Shown: piece after piece, positions 35,731 through 45,896 of the stretch
How positions within the stretch are numbered: position 1 is the first letter of the stretch
How the letters are laid out: the number at the start of each line of letters is the position of its first letter
Assembly (NCBI GenBank): GCA_025024175.1
Contig: QCXZ01000003.1
Location: forward strand, 55,508,023-55,572,022
Length of the DNA: 64,000 nucleotides
DNA from: Rhyzopertha dominica
Lineage: Eukaryota > Arthropoda > Insecta > Coleoptera > Bostrichidae
Reading direction: 5' to 3'
Notes under the pieces: model-generated
Told to the model about the DNA's origin: nothing
The model's input: the letters and a program-made list of their open reading frames with translations, nothing else
The model's database searches: none
Translations under genes and position numbers: made by a program

Positions 35731-37113
35731 ATGGCTGATGAAATAAAGTTGTTACACCGACAACGAGGTGCCATAAAACACAAACTTACTAATTTTGTGT
35801 CATTCCTCAATCCATTAAAAAAAATGTGTGCTGAGAGAGAAGCTCTAAATGATGTTCAGATTGCAGATTTAAAATTTAGAGTTGAAAACTTGCGTTTAGT
35901 TCACACAGATTTTGAACAGATTCAAACAAAAATTGAAAATATTTGCGATGAATCAAATTTAACAGAAGAATTTGATCAACGAAGTAACTTCTTTGATACA
36001 ATTTCTAATGTGTTGGCCCAGGCACAAGTGATTTTAGATTCTTGCATTAGTGTTCATTCTCAGATTAAAGTTGAGTCACCCAATATGCTATCACATATTC
36101 AAGGTGTGAAATTACCTACAATTAATTTGCCTAAATTTCAAGGTAACTATGATTCATGGTTGGAATTTAAGGACCTTTTTGAAAGTCTGATTAATTCAAA
36201 TCAATCTATTAGCAAAATTCAAAAATTCCACTATTTAAAAGCTTCTTTAGAGCTTGATGCAGCGAAAATCATTCAATCTTTAGAATTTACGAGTGAAAAT
36301 TATGATGTTGCATGGGAATTATTATGTAGTAGGTATAACAACTCAAAGTTATTAGTGCACAATCACATAAAATCAATATTTGAATTAGAACCCATAACCA
36401 AAGAGTCATCAGTCGCTTTGCGTAGATTAGTAGACAATTTATACAAGCATTTGCGTGCACTAGAAGTACTCAAGCAACCAACCATACATTGGGATGCTCT
36501 ATTAGTCTTCTTAATTTCATCAAAGCTTGATAGGTCTACTGCCCGAGAGTGGGAACGATTTAAAATGTCATGCAATTCATTAAAACTAGATGATATCAAA
36601 GATTTCTTATATAAAAGAGCAGATTTCTTGGAAACCTTTGAATTAAACCATGGTTCCAAATCTATTAAGAATAACAATTATGGAACAAACAAGCATTATT
36701 CTTTGATTTCTACAAATCATAAATGCAATTTCTGTAAAAAACAACATTTAATTTATTCATGTCCTGATTTTCTACAATTAACAGTTCCAGAAAGGATTGA
36801 AAAAGTGAAAGATTTGAAGCTCTGTGAAAATTGTCTTTGTACAGGTCATTCTGTAAATAAATGTAAGTTACGATCCTGTAAAATCTGTAAAAATAGGCAC
36901 AGTAGTTTACTTCATCAAGTTAAGGAAACAGCTGTCGTACCAGATTCTTCAGTAGTTATGTCTAGCCATGACAAACAAAGTAGTGTTCTTCTACCTACAG
37001 TTCGGTTGTATGTTTACGATGCAAATGGTTCGATGCATTTAGTTAAGGCCGTTTTAGATAGCGGTTCCCAATTTTATTTCTGCAAAAATGTGCAACAAAT
37101 TAGGTTTAAATAA
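35731..37113 (+). CDS. BEL/Pao Gag with protease active-site start
   Basis: 460 codons. Residues 1-120 are helical and probably coiled coil. About 125-290 form the DUF1759-type capsid region (LPKFQGNYDSWLEFKDLF). Zinc-knuckle cysteine clusters start at about residue 332 (CNFCKKQH) and continue with CENCLCTGHSVNKC and CKICKNRHSSLLH. Near the end VLDSGSQ carries the aspartic-protease D-S-G triad. The frame stops soon after, at 37111-37113, while the rest of the polyprotein continues in the +1 frame. The protein would package RNA and form capsids. Confidence 0.92.
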   Translation: MADEIKLLHRQRGAIKHKLTNFVSFLNPLKKMCAEREALNDVQIADLKFRVENLRLVHTDFEQIQTKIENICDESNLTEEFDQRSNFFDTISNVLAQAQVILDSCISVHSQIKVESPNMLSHIQGVKLPTINLPKFQGNYDSWLEFKDLFESLINSNQSISKIQKFHYLKASLELDAAKIIQSLEFTSENYDVAWELLCSRYNNSKLLVHNHIKSIFELEPITKESSVALRRLVDNLYKHLRALEVLKQPTIHWDALLVFLISSKLDRSTAREWERFKMSCNSLKLDDIKDFLYKRADFLETFELNHGSKSIKNNNYGTNKHYSLISTNHKCNFCKKQHLIYSCPDFLQLTVPERIEKVKDLKLCENCLCTGHSVNKCKLRSCKICKNRHSSLLHQVKETAVVPDSSVVMSSHDKQSSVLLPTVRLYVYDANGSMHLVKAVLDSGSQFYFCKNVQQIRFK

Positions 37114-40100
37114 GGAACCTACACATGTTTCTATTGCCGGAATAAATGATTCTGGATCAACATTTAATCACAAATGTCAGATTACAATTAAATCTATTTA
37201 TAACGATTATAGTGTAAAACTTACCTGTTTGGTTATTCCGCAGATTGCTGGTAATCTTCCTGCCTATGAAATTGATACCGTAGATTGGAAAATTCCTTCT
37301 ACCATTCAATTAGCGGATCCTGATTTTTCCAAACCTTCTGAAGTTGATTTACTCCTAGGAGCTAGTCACTTTTGGGAATATCTAGAAAGAGGGCAATTAC
37401 AATTATCAAAACACTTACCTGTTCTCCAGAACACTAAGTTCGGATGGATTGCTTCAGGTTTGGTTCCAAAAAATGCTTCTCAGTTGCACTGTTATTTTTC
37501 ACAGAATATTTCCTGTGATCTTCGCCAATTCTGGGAAATTGAAGAGTATGAATGTCCCACACAATTATCGAAAGATGATGCAAATTGTGAAAGATTTTTT
37601 AAAGAAACCATTACTCGTCAAGATGATGGTAGATTTATAGTTAGAATTCCATTGAAATATCCTTCTTCTCAATTGGGTGATTCGAAGCAGTCAGCAATTA
37701 AAAGACTGTTGCAATTAGAACACAGATTTATTTCTGACCCAATTTTGAAGGAAGAATATTCAAGATTTATGCAAGAGTATTTAGACTTGGGACATATGAC
37801 TAAAATAAAGGAAACATCCTCCAATGATTATTTTCTTCCTCACCATGGAGTTGTAAGGAAAAGCAGCTTAACAACCAAATTAAGAGTAGTATTTAATGGC
37901 TCAGCGCAATCATCGTCAGGTTGGTCTGTAAATGATCTTCAGCATGTAGGTCCACCAGTGCACACACAATTATTTTCTATATTATTACAGTTCAGACAAC
38001 ATCCCATTGCTGTTTGTGCAGATATAGAAAAAATGTATAGACAGATCCTTGTGCATCCTGATGATAGACACCTGCAAAATATTGTATGGAGATTCGATTC
38101 TGATCTAGAAATAGATACTTATTCACTAAATACTATTACTTACGGTACAGCTTCAGCTCACTATCTTGCCATTAGATGCTTAAAGCAACTTGCTCATGAG
38201 GTTGAAAATGAATATCCTGTCATCTCTAACATTATTAATAATCATTTTTATGTAGATGATTTAATTATCAGTTTTACTTCTGAAGAAGATGCTATTGCTA
38301 CTTGCAAGACTTTAAAAATGATTTTACAGCAAGCATGTTTTCCGTTGAGGAAATGGATTTCAAATAGTAGTAATGTTTCACAATTTTTTAAGGATGAAAA
38401 TGATCCAACTAGTGTAATAAGTTTTAGTCATGACAAGCAAATTAAAACCTTAGGTGTTGTATGGAATAATATTTCAGACACATTTTCTTACCAGATTTCT
38501 GCTAATTCTTCCATTTCTCCTATAACAAAAAGAATTATTTTGTCAGAAATATCAAAGGTCTTCGACCCCCTTGGCTTGGTAAGCCCCTGCATTATTTTGG
38601 CAAAAATCATAATACAACAGCTATGGACTTTGCATTTAGATTGGGATGATACCGTTCCAATAGATTTATATGAAAAATGGATTAATTTCAGAGAACAACT
38701 TCATGTGCTTAATAGTATTCAGATTCCACGTCATGTTACTTGTTCCAACCCAGTTTCAGTTGAAATTCACGGATTTTGTGATTCATCTAACTCTGCGTAT
38801 GGAAGTTCTATTTACATTCGAAGTATTGACAACTTTGGTAATATTCATGTTAACTTATTATGTGCTAAAACTCGTGTTGCACCACTAAAGATACTTACTA
38901 TTCCGAGACTAGAATTATGTGGAGCATTAATGCTTGCTAGATTAGTTAAAATCGTAAAAAAATCCCTTAATATCGAGGCTCAATATTTTTTATGGTGTGA
39001 TTCTCAAATAGTATTGCACTGGATTAGAACTCCACCACATGTTCTCAATGTTTTTGTAGGAAATCGTGTGTCAGAGATTCAACAATTAACCAACATTGAA
39101 TTATGGCATTACATAAACACAAAAGAGAATCCAGCAGATTTGTTATCTAGAGGCGTTCAACCAAAAGTCCTTCTAAGTTCTCTGCTTTGGTGGCACGGAC
39201 CTTCATGGTTAAAACAACCTTTTTCTAAATGGCCACAACAACCATCTGAATTTACTCCTAAAGAAGATCCAGAATTAAGAAAACATTGTCTTCTAACAAC
39301 CGAAGCTAAGAACTTGTCTTTTCCATTTGAAAGATTCTCTAAATTTAATCGAATTAAGCGTGTTATGGCTTACTGTCTTCGTTTCATAAATAACTCGAAA
39401 ATGCCAAAATGTGAAAGATTATCAGGTGATTTAACTGCATCTGAATTAAATGAAGGTGTAAAAAGATTGGTCAGAATAGCTCAGGCTAAAGACTTTGAAA
39501 TGGAGATAACTATTCTTCGAAATAAGAACTCTTTAGATTTGAAAAATCGGTTATCAAGTTTAACACCATTTTTAGATCAAGATGGGTTGTTAAGAGTAGG
39601 AGGTAGATTAAAAAATTCTACTTTAAATTTTGATAACAAACATCCATTACTGTTAAGTGGAAAACATAGCTTAACTAGATTGATTTTTGAGCATATTCAT
39701 CTATCACTATTACATGCAGGCCCACAATTACTTCTAAGCACTGTTAGACAAAATTATTGGCCTACATCTGGAATGAACACTGCTAAAAGGGTTACACGCT
39801 CATGTGTTACTTGTTTTAAATCAAAACCGCATGCAATTAACCCGATTATGGCTAATCTTCCGCGAGAGAGAGTTACAGAAACTCCTGCATTTAGCATAGT
39901 TGGTGTTGATTATGCCGGCCCTATTTTAATTAAAGATAGAAGAGGTCGTGGATCAAAAGTTTCAAAAGGTTACATTTGTCTGTTTGTCTGCTTTGTGAGT
40001 AAAGCTGTCCATTTAGAATTAAGCTCTGATTTGAGCACACAATCATTTTTGGCTTCTCTCAAGCGCTTTATATCAAGACGAGGTAAACCGACACAAATAT

Positions 40101-40825
40101 GGTCTGATAATGGCACAAACTTTAAGGGTGCTCAAAAAGAATTGTATGATTTGTTTCAATTTTTCAAGGCTCATGAACATGATATTGTTAGCCATTGTGC
40201 TATGGAGTCATTTACGTGGAAATTTATACCCCCAAATTCTCCACATTTTGGTGGATTGTGGGAGTCTGGGATTAAAACTGTTAAATTCCATTTAAAAAGA
40301 GTATTACAAGAAACTAAACTTACCTACGAAGAATTATACACTGTATTAACTCAGATTGAATCAGTACTGAATTCAAGACCATTATATCCACTCTCTTCCG
40401 ATCCCAATGATCTCACTCCTTTAACTCCGTCTCACTTGTTGATTGGAAGACCATTAACTACTCTACCAGAAATGAATCTGCAACCAGTACCAATTAATCG
40501 GTTGTCTCGAGTTCAGTTTCTGCAGTCATTGTACCAAAGTTTTTGGAATAGATGGTCTACGGAGTATCTGTCCATTCTTCAACAACGAAGTAAATGGAAG
40601 CATCCAGGGCAACGTCTTCAGATAGGAGCTCTTGTTCTGATTAAACAAGAAAACCTTCCACCCAGCCAGTGGATTCTAGGTAGAATCACAGAGGTGCATC
40701 CCGACAGTGAAGGTGTCGTTCGTGTAGCAAGCGTGCGAACATCCAAAGGAATTTATAAGCGAGCAGTTGTAAAGTTGTGTCCGCTGCCCATTACTGAAGA
40801 ACAGCCTGAAAGAAAACCTGATTAA
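37088..40825 (+). CDS. BEL/Pao Pol: protease remainder, RT, RNase H, integrase
   Basis: 1245 codons in the +1 frame relative to gag, overlapping it by 26 bp. The remainder of the protease comes first. RT has AVCADIEKMYRQI near 310 and catalytic YVDD at about 388. RNase H has EIHGFCDSSNSAYG, RLELCGALML and LWCDSQIVLHWI. The integrase has an HHCC zinc region (HLSLLHAG, then CVTCFK) and a core with GVDYAGPI, WSDNGTNF at about 1005 and HFGGLWESGIK with the catalytic Glu near 1059, and a C-terminal chromatin-type tail. All catalytic residues are present. The ATG at 37088 is probably not a true start; the protein is expected as a fusion to Gag. Confidence 0.92.
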   Translation: MCNKLGLNKEPTHVSIAGINDSGSTFNHKCQITIKSIYNDYSVKLTCLVIPQIAGNLPAYEIDTVDWKIPSTIQLADPDFSKPSEVDLLLGASHFWEYLERGQLQLSKHLPVLQNTKFGWIASGLVPKNASQLHCYFSQNISCDLRQFWEIEEYECPTQLSKDDANCERFFKETITRQDDGRFIVRIPLKYPSSQLGDSKQSAIKRLLQLEHRFISDPILKEEYSRFMQEYLDLGHMTKIKETSSNDYFLPHHGVVRKSSLTTKLRVVFNGSAQSSSGWSVNDLQHVGPPVHTQLFSILLQFRQHPIAVCADIEKMYRQILVHPDDRHLQNIVWRFDSDLEIDTYSLNTITYGTASAHYLAIRCLKQLAHEVENEYPVISNIINNHFYVDDLIISFTSEEDAIATCKTLKMILQQACFPLRKWISNSSNVSQFFKDENDPTSVISFSHDKQIKTLGVVWNNISDTFSYQISANSSISPITKRIILSEISKVFDPLGLVSPCIILAKIIIQQLWTLHLDWDDTVPIDLYEKWINFREQLHVLNSIQIPRHVTCSNPVSVEIHGFCDSSNSAYGSSIYIRSIDNFGNIHVNLLCAKTRVAPLKILTIPRLELCGALMLARLVKIVKKSLNIEAQYFLWCDSQIVLHWIRTPPHVLNVFVGNRVSEIQQLTNIELWHYINTKENPADLLSRGVQPKVLLSSLLWWHGPSWLKQPFSKWPQQPSEFTPKEDPELRKHCLLTTEAKNLSFPFERFSKFNRIKRVMAYCLRFINNSKMPKCERLSGDLTASELNEGVKRLVRIAQAKDFEMEITILRNKNSLDLKNRLSSLTPFLDQDGLLRVGGRLKNSTLNFDNKHPLLLSGKHSLTRLIFEHIHLSLLHAGPQLLLSTVRQNYWPTSGMNTAKRVTRSCVTCFKSKPHAINPIMANLPRERVTETPAFSIVGVDYAGPILIKDRRGRGSKVSKGYICLFVCFVSKAVHLELSSDLSTQSFLASLKRFISRRGKPTQIWSDNGTNFKGAQKELYDLFQFFKAHEHDIVSHCAMESFTWKFIPPNSPHFGGLWESGIKTVKFHLKRVLQETKLTYEELYTVLTQIESVLNSRPLYPLSSDPNDLTPLTPSHLLIGRPLTTLPEMNLQPVPINRLSRVQFLQSLYQSFWNRWSTEYLSILQQRSKWKHPGQRLQIGALVLIKQENLPPSQWILGRITEVHPDSEGVVRVASVRTSKGIYKRAVVKLCPLPITEEQPERKPD

Positions 40826-40919
40826 TTAATAAGAATTTTGCTCAATGTATTAACTTACCATTTGAATTTTATTTATGATTTATACGTACTTACCTGTAAA
40901 TTTAGTTTTGAACGTAGTT

Positions 40920-40933
40920 CAACGCGGGGAGTA
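40920..40933 (+). promoter_or_regulatory. BEL polypurine tract region
   Basis: The short run GCGGGGAG immediately before the 3' LTR is the expected plus-strand primer site. It is short for a polypurine tract. Confidence 0.5.
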
Positions 40934-41139
40934 TGTTCGGATATTTCCTTAATTTTGTAAACTTGGCAAACACTACAATGACANTTTGTTGCCAAGTAGA
41001 AAAACAAAAAAGTATGTAAACGAACAGCAATAAATTAGAAATTGATGAAACTGTCAAGTCTATTCAATTAATGCTTCTAGCACAGTAGTAATATTAAAAA
41101 CCAAGTAATACAGTCCACTAAATCGAAGCCACCCTAACA
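40934..41139 (+). repeat. BEL element 3' LTR
   Basis: Second 206-bp LTR, matching the 5' copy at all readable bases; followed by the right target duplication AGCAA (41140-41144). Confidence 0.95.
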
Positions 41140-41144
41140 AGCAA

Positions 41145-42161
41145 TAAAGGTTTAATTGTTCTTTTATTACAGCTCATTTAAACACTTTAGTAATAAGAAA
41201 CAACTTGTAAATCTATTTTGCCCACGTGCTTATATATCAAATAAGGGTATATATAGGTACTCTATATCACATTGTATTAGTGACGAGTGATAAAAAAAAT
41301 AAATTTGGTAAGCCACAGCAGCAATAAGAATTTACATAATATGCATAAAGAAATAATATGTGGAACATACATAAACTAGGCACACAGGGCTTTGTTACAA
41401 AGGAATAAATTAGTCATTATTTAATTTGAACTGTTACCATTATTATTTAGCTGCATACAGTTTTATAGGGGCCTAATTTAATGAGTCTGATTTATGTTTA
41501 TACGCTGGAGCAACTTATGAACTTGACCTTAACGTTTTGTTATAAAAAGCAACATTAAATCATTAGGATTATACCATTTGTCTGAGTGTTGGGATAGTTC
41601 CCAAAAGGTTTCATTTTCATTTTAACAAGAGTGCTTAAACAAATACAAAAAATATACTATACATACATAGACATACCAATGTAGATATTGCCATTTCATT
41701 TTATCATTAAACGCTTTTCTTGAAATGATGAATTTAAGTGATTTTTAAGTAAACCTGAATATCCACAATGGAATTTAGCTTATACTTTTTATTGCAGAAT
41801 ATTAATCTACATCAAAAAGTGATACATAAATCCGTTTTTTATTTTTCTCAAAAAAAAGTCTATCTATGACATCAGTTTTTCAAGTCGCACCTGGTTTGCT
41901 GTGGCATATGCATGATCAGTAGCTATCAAATGCACAATGCTGAAATGTTATCCCAACTATACCTCCTATCCCAAACCTTAAGGGTATCAAAATATAATGT
42001 AGGTAATACTTATTCACTTGTCATTTTTTCAACTCTAGAAATTATTTATTTTTGTTTGTTTTGGGTGTCACAGACAGCTGTAATCAGTTTTTAGAGTGAT
42101 GATGATCATAAATGATTCCGTAAGCAACAATTTAGTGAAGTGCAACGTATTTATGTAACAG
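41145..42161. other. Intergenic, no gene seen
   Basis: AT-rich stretch between the BEL element and the FLAD1 3' end. Short ORFs only; no repeat boundaries recognised. Confidence 0.45.
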
Positions 42162-42167
42162 TTTATT
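42162..42167 (-). terminator. FLAD1 polyadenylation signal
   Basis: AATAAA on the minus strand about 105 bp after the FLAD1 stop codon. Confidence 0.55.
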
Positions 42168-42271
42168 TAAAACATTTGTACAACGTAACATTTAAGACTA
42201 CATAAAAACAGATCCCCACAATAACAGTTCCTAAAATAAATTAAATTAAAAAAATGAGTATAAACAAAATT

Positions 42272-44948
42272 TTAAGTTAATCTGCCATTTCTTTCTTTCT
42301 CTGATTCTAAAAGCTTGTATGCTGGTAGGTAAACCTTCTTCTCCTGTAGAACATCATGCCAAAGCAAAGATGGATTTTTAATGGTGTTTTCTACATTTCC
42401 TAATGATGTATAGCCTATATCATACAAACTGCAGTATGGAACTTTAAAATAAAGCAAATAGTCCCAAATGTGAGAGTAATGCCAGTCTAGTAATGGAAAA
42501 ACCCGCATTACTTGTGGCCAGTCCGAATCAGTTATCTGCAAAAACAATATTTTATTAACCAACATACTCATAACTTTAGTTATGATATCAATATTTAGAT
42601 TCAAATTAAAAGAAATTTTGCAGATTATATAATATTAGATACCTTCACTTAGTGAATTTGTAACAATTATTATGATAAAAGCACTTTTTATTCCATTCAG
42701 TAAAAAAAACCATTTTGTCATTTATAAAAAATACCTGGAAATTTCTTAAGTTCCCAGAGTATGGGTCTGTCCTTCTGGTGCCCATAAAACATGCCTTTAG
42801 ATTTGGCCGCTGCTTAAGAATTTCTTCCAGACCATCTTTGATATTGGTATGCATAGTTAGTATTTCAAGATTGTAATACGTCTGACATTTAACTATAAAT
42901 TCATCCTGCTCAGGAAAGGCATTTGGGCTACGTACATACCAGCAAAGCACAGGATTGCAGTAATCAGGCTGCAACCGTTTAAGCACAGCAAGTACTAAGT
43001 GTAGCAGTACTGTGCAGTCCTTACCACCATTAAAACTAATAAAGATGTTTTCATGACCATACCTTGTAAGGCAATCTTCAATTATCTAAAAAGTTCAGAA
43101 TATTCATTATAATACTGCTTGTTACTATAACAGAATAAAAACTTCAAGAAATTCTTAGTTATCTAAAACACTGAATGCTGATCTATTAAATAACGTTGGT
43201 AAGATGGCTTAAAAAAATCGGATTTAGATGACAACTATGCATAAATACTCCAAACTTGCAAAAAATGTGTTTCTTGTCAAAGATGGCCATCACAGCAAGT
43301 GAAAAATTGCCTTAAAATTAAATAGTTATTGGTTCAAAAAGTGTTTCTGAAAAGCTTGTCATATTAATCTTTTTGATACTCACACACTATTTACGTTTTT
43401 TAAATTGTAGTTAACTAATATGAAATAGTAACAAGTTTATGTTTCTGAACTTAAGGCCCGGTTGCACAACCATAGATCAAATTTGATCCAAGTTTAATAC
43501 ATTGCTATAAGCTACTATAACAACACCAATCAAAACACCACATTCATGATGTTGCTAGGCAATGACCGCGGATTAAGCTCAGATCAAATTTGATCCACGT
43601 TTGTGCAACCAGCCCTATCAGTGTCATATTTGGGGAGAGAGAATATGTTTTCACTGTTTTAAAATAATTCATCCACAGTTCTTTAAACGTGACAGAAGAT
43701 AAATGTTGTAACTCTTTAGATGCAGAATTTGCACTAAATCTATTTTCTAAAGCATAAATAAACCAAACAAAATGTTGTAAATTACAACACCAACAACGAA
43801 CTACAATTTGTTTTGTTCACAACATGCATCATTTAAAATAGCAAGTGATTATACTGTTTTAAGCTATCAGCTAAAGCTGATAAATGTTAAAACCTTGAAG
43901 CAAACTGTAAATTATGCATAGCCATAACAATTCCCGAAGCATATTTATATATGCAAAAACTGATAGTTGCTTTCAAATACATGTTTATCAAGAAATTTAT
44001 TGTTTTAAGGTAAGGCAGTTTAGCTTATCAGAACTAAGCAATATTAACAATAATATTACTAGTAAAACAGATAAACATAAATTCATTGGATATTATCATA
44101 TCCTATTTTATGTAGTAGATTGTGATGTACAGTTTATTCATTAGATGGAATTGCATAATGCTACTTACTTCTACAGCTTCTCGAATGTTTGTGTCGGACT
44201 GATAGTAAAATGAATCAAATATGGATATATCCTCTATGCATCTACGCTTAATAAATTCTCCATATAATGTCAATAATGTCTTTTCCATTTCAAGGATTTT
44301 ATTAAATCGGTCTGAACTTGCCACTACTACAATACTGCATTCTGTATTTTCTATGTTTATTGTTACATTATCAGTACACAATTTCTTGATTTCATCAATA
44401 TCAAGTTCCCTTAAGTTGAAGTAGAATTTCTTCTTAAAAACAGGTCTCCTGCTGAAGTCATTTAAATATGGTTTGAGTATGTCATTGAAAGTTGCCACAA
44501 TATTTGATGCAGTTCCTTTTAAAAGAAAGACCCGATGCAATGACACCACTGGTACTAAATATTTGTGATCGTGGTAACAAGTTAATAATTTCGATGGTTT
44601 GGCTATTTCTGCCTGCCTCTTATCTTCGATACCTCCACAATGCTTTAACGCTTTATACAAATTGGAATTAACGTAAGTTCCTTCATTAAAGACACTAGCT
44701 ATAATCGTAGCTACATAAACGTTTGTACTGCAGGTTTCATCTGTAATTATCACAATATCATAAAGTTTCCATACCAACTCAATTTCACACTTGATTATAC
44801 GTTCATCCCTGGGTAACACAACAAACTTATTGATGGTCCAGTCAGGCATGAGTGACAGCTGCAAGCTTATGTATGAATTAAAATCTCTCTTTCCAGACAA
44901 AACATCGTTACTAATCACCAACACTGCGGCGGTTGCGTTTGATGCCAT
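42272..44948 (-). CDS. FLAD1: FAD synthase (FMN adenylyltransferase), FLAD1-like
   Basis: Makes FAD from FMN and ATP, the last step of flavin cofactor synthesis, in the cytosol or mitochondria. Three exons, 44169-44948, 42735-43085 and 42272-42535, all phase 0, give 464 residues, near the 490 of the cytosolic human form. Residues 1 to about 170 are the MoaB/Mog-like molybdopterin-binding domain (VLVISNDVLSGKRD). From about 260 comes the PAPS-reductase-like catalytic domain: PP-loop ISFNGGKDCTVLLHL (277-285), GTRRTDPYSG at about 363, WPQVMRVFPLLDW, and VPYCSLYDIGYTSLG followed by NTIKNPSL, ending in ESEKERNGRLT. The N-terminal domain lacks the usual GGxGPTxDD loop (TDETCSTNVY stands there), so it is probably catalytically dead. 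No mitochondrial leader is seen at the N-terminus. Confidence 0.94.
43455..43615. mobile_element. 161-bp palindromic MITE in FLAD1 intron 1
   Basis: The ends GGCCCGGTTGCACAA and TTGTGCAACCAGCCC are inverted repeats. Both are followed inward by GATCAAATTTGATC, itself a perfect palindrome. The short core has no ORF. A decayed relative is at about 48514-48650. The target duplication could not be fixed. Confidence 0.7.
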
Positions 44949-45141
44949 TACTTGGAGGTTGAAGGTTTAAACACAAAATGTTAAAAAATTGCTCGTTATC
45001 AAGTGTACACACGATGTCCACGCATTCAAGCTGCCGCGGCTGATTTACCGACGGAAGAGAAAGTTCATGACTTGGCAAGCGTACTGAAAGTTAGTGAATG
45101 AAACCATTCGACTTAATAACAAAAAAACACGTTGCCTCATG
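44949..45141. other. FLAD1 upstream region
   Basis: Short spacer between the FLAD1 ATG and the foldback element; presumably 5' UTR and promoter. No TATA box is evident. Confidence 0.35.
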
Positions 45142-45149
45142 ATGAAATG

Positions 45150-45888
45150 GGTAATTATTTAGTACACCGGTTATTTACCTATCGAGCTGAAATTGTGCAT
45201 ACCTCTAGAAAGTGGCCTCCTGAACACGTATATGAAATCCGTTTCTTGCGCTCGCGCTTAGTTTTCAAAAAATTAATATTTCAATTTGGAACTACTTTAC
45301 GACGCGGAGCGTTCTCGCTTAAGCCGCGCAGTGTCGTATGCTCCTTAACGTCCGGTCATCCTACGCGGGTGCGTTTTCAGGCAGATTTGGGGNTGTTTTN
45401 TTCACCGCGCGATNTTTGAGGCGTTTAGGCCGTGTTTTTTGCGCGCGGCGCGCAAAAAACACGGCCTAAACGCCTCAAAAATCGCGCGGTGAAAAAAACA
45501 ACCCCAAATCTGCCTGAAAACGCACCCGCGTAGGACGACCGGACGTTAAGGAATACGCGACACCGCACAGCATACGAAAAACCTCGCGTGTTGTATAAAT
45601 CACGGCCTAAACGTTTCAAAAATCACGAGGTAAAAACAAAACGACTCCCAAATCTGCCTGAAAAGGCACCCGCGTAGGACGACCGGACGTTTAGGAGCAT
45701 GCGGCACTGCGCGGCATAAGGGAGATTACTCCGCGTCGTAGAGTAGTTCCAAATTGAAACATTAATTTTTTGAAAACTAAGCGCGAGCGCAAGAAACGGA
45801 TTTCATATTCGTGTTCAGGAGGCCACTTTCTAGAGGTATGCACAATTTCAGCTCGATAGGTAAATAACCGGTATACTAAATAATTACC
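45150..45888. mobile_element. GC-rich foldback element with 8-bp target duplication
   Basis: A 739-bp near-perfect palindrome. It starts GGTAATTATTTAGTA and ends with its complement. ATGAAATG stands on both sides (45142-45149 and 45889-45896), an 8-bp duplication as made by hAT or P-type transposases. The outer arms (about 170 bp each, holding GAAATTGTGCATACCTCTAG and CTCGCGCTTAGTTTTC) are followed inward by GC-rich segments that partly repeat (CGTAGGACGACCGGACGTT twice on the right). The axis lies in GCGCGCGGCGCGC near 45445. It carries no transposase. Ambiguous bases near 45393-45414 probably reflect sequencing trouble in the hairpin. Confidence 0.85.
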
Positions 45889-45896
45889 ATGAAATG

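Larger units (their letters stand above)
34975..41139 (+). mobile_element. Full-length BEL/Pao LTR retrotransposon
   Basis: 6165 bp, bounded by 206-bp LTRs that agree at every readable base (one ambiguous base at 40985), and by a 5-bp target duplication AGCAA. The order is 5' LTR, Tyr-tRNA primer site, leader, gag with protease start, pol (RT, RNase H, integrase), purine-rich tract and 3' LTR. This is the BEL/Pao layout with no envelope gene. Matching LTRs mean a very recent insertion. It lies in plus orientation between GFOD and FLAD1, without interrupting a visible exon. Confidence 0.96.

Noticed and set aside
38670..40295. Short plus-strand ORFs inside the BEL pol gene
   Set aside because: Out-of-frame shadows of the real Pol reading frame.
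45132..45619. ORFs on both strands through the 45-kb palindrome
   Set aside because: They are products of the GC-rich inverted repeat; the two strands give near-identical peptides because of the palindrome.
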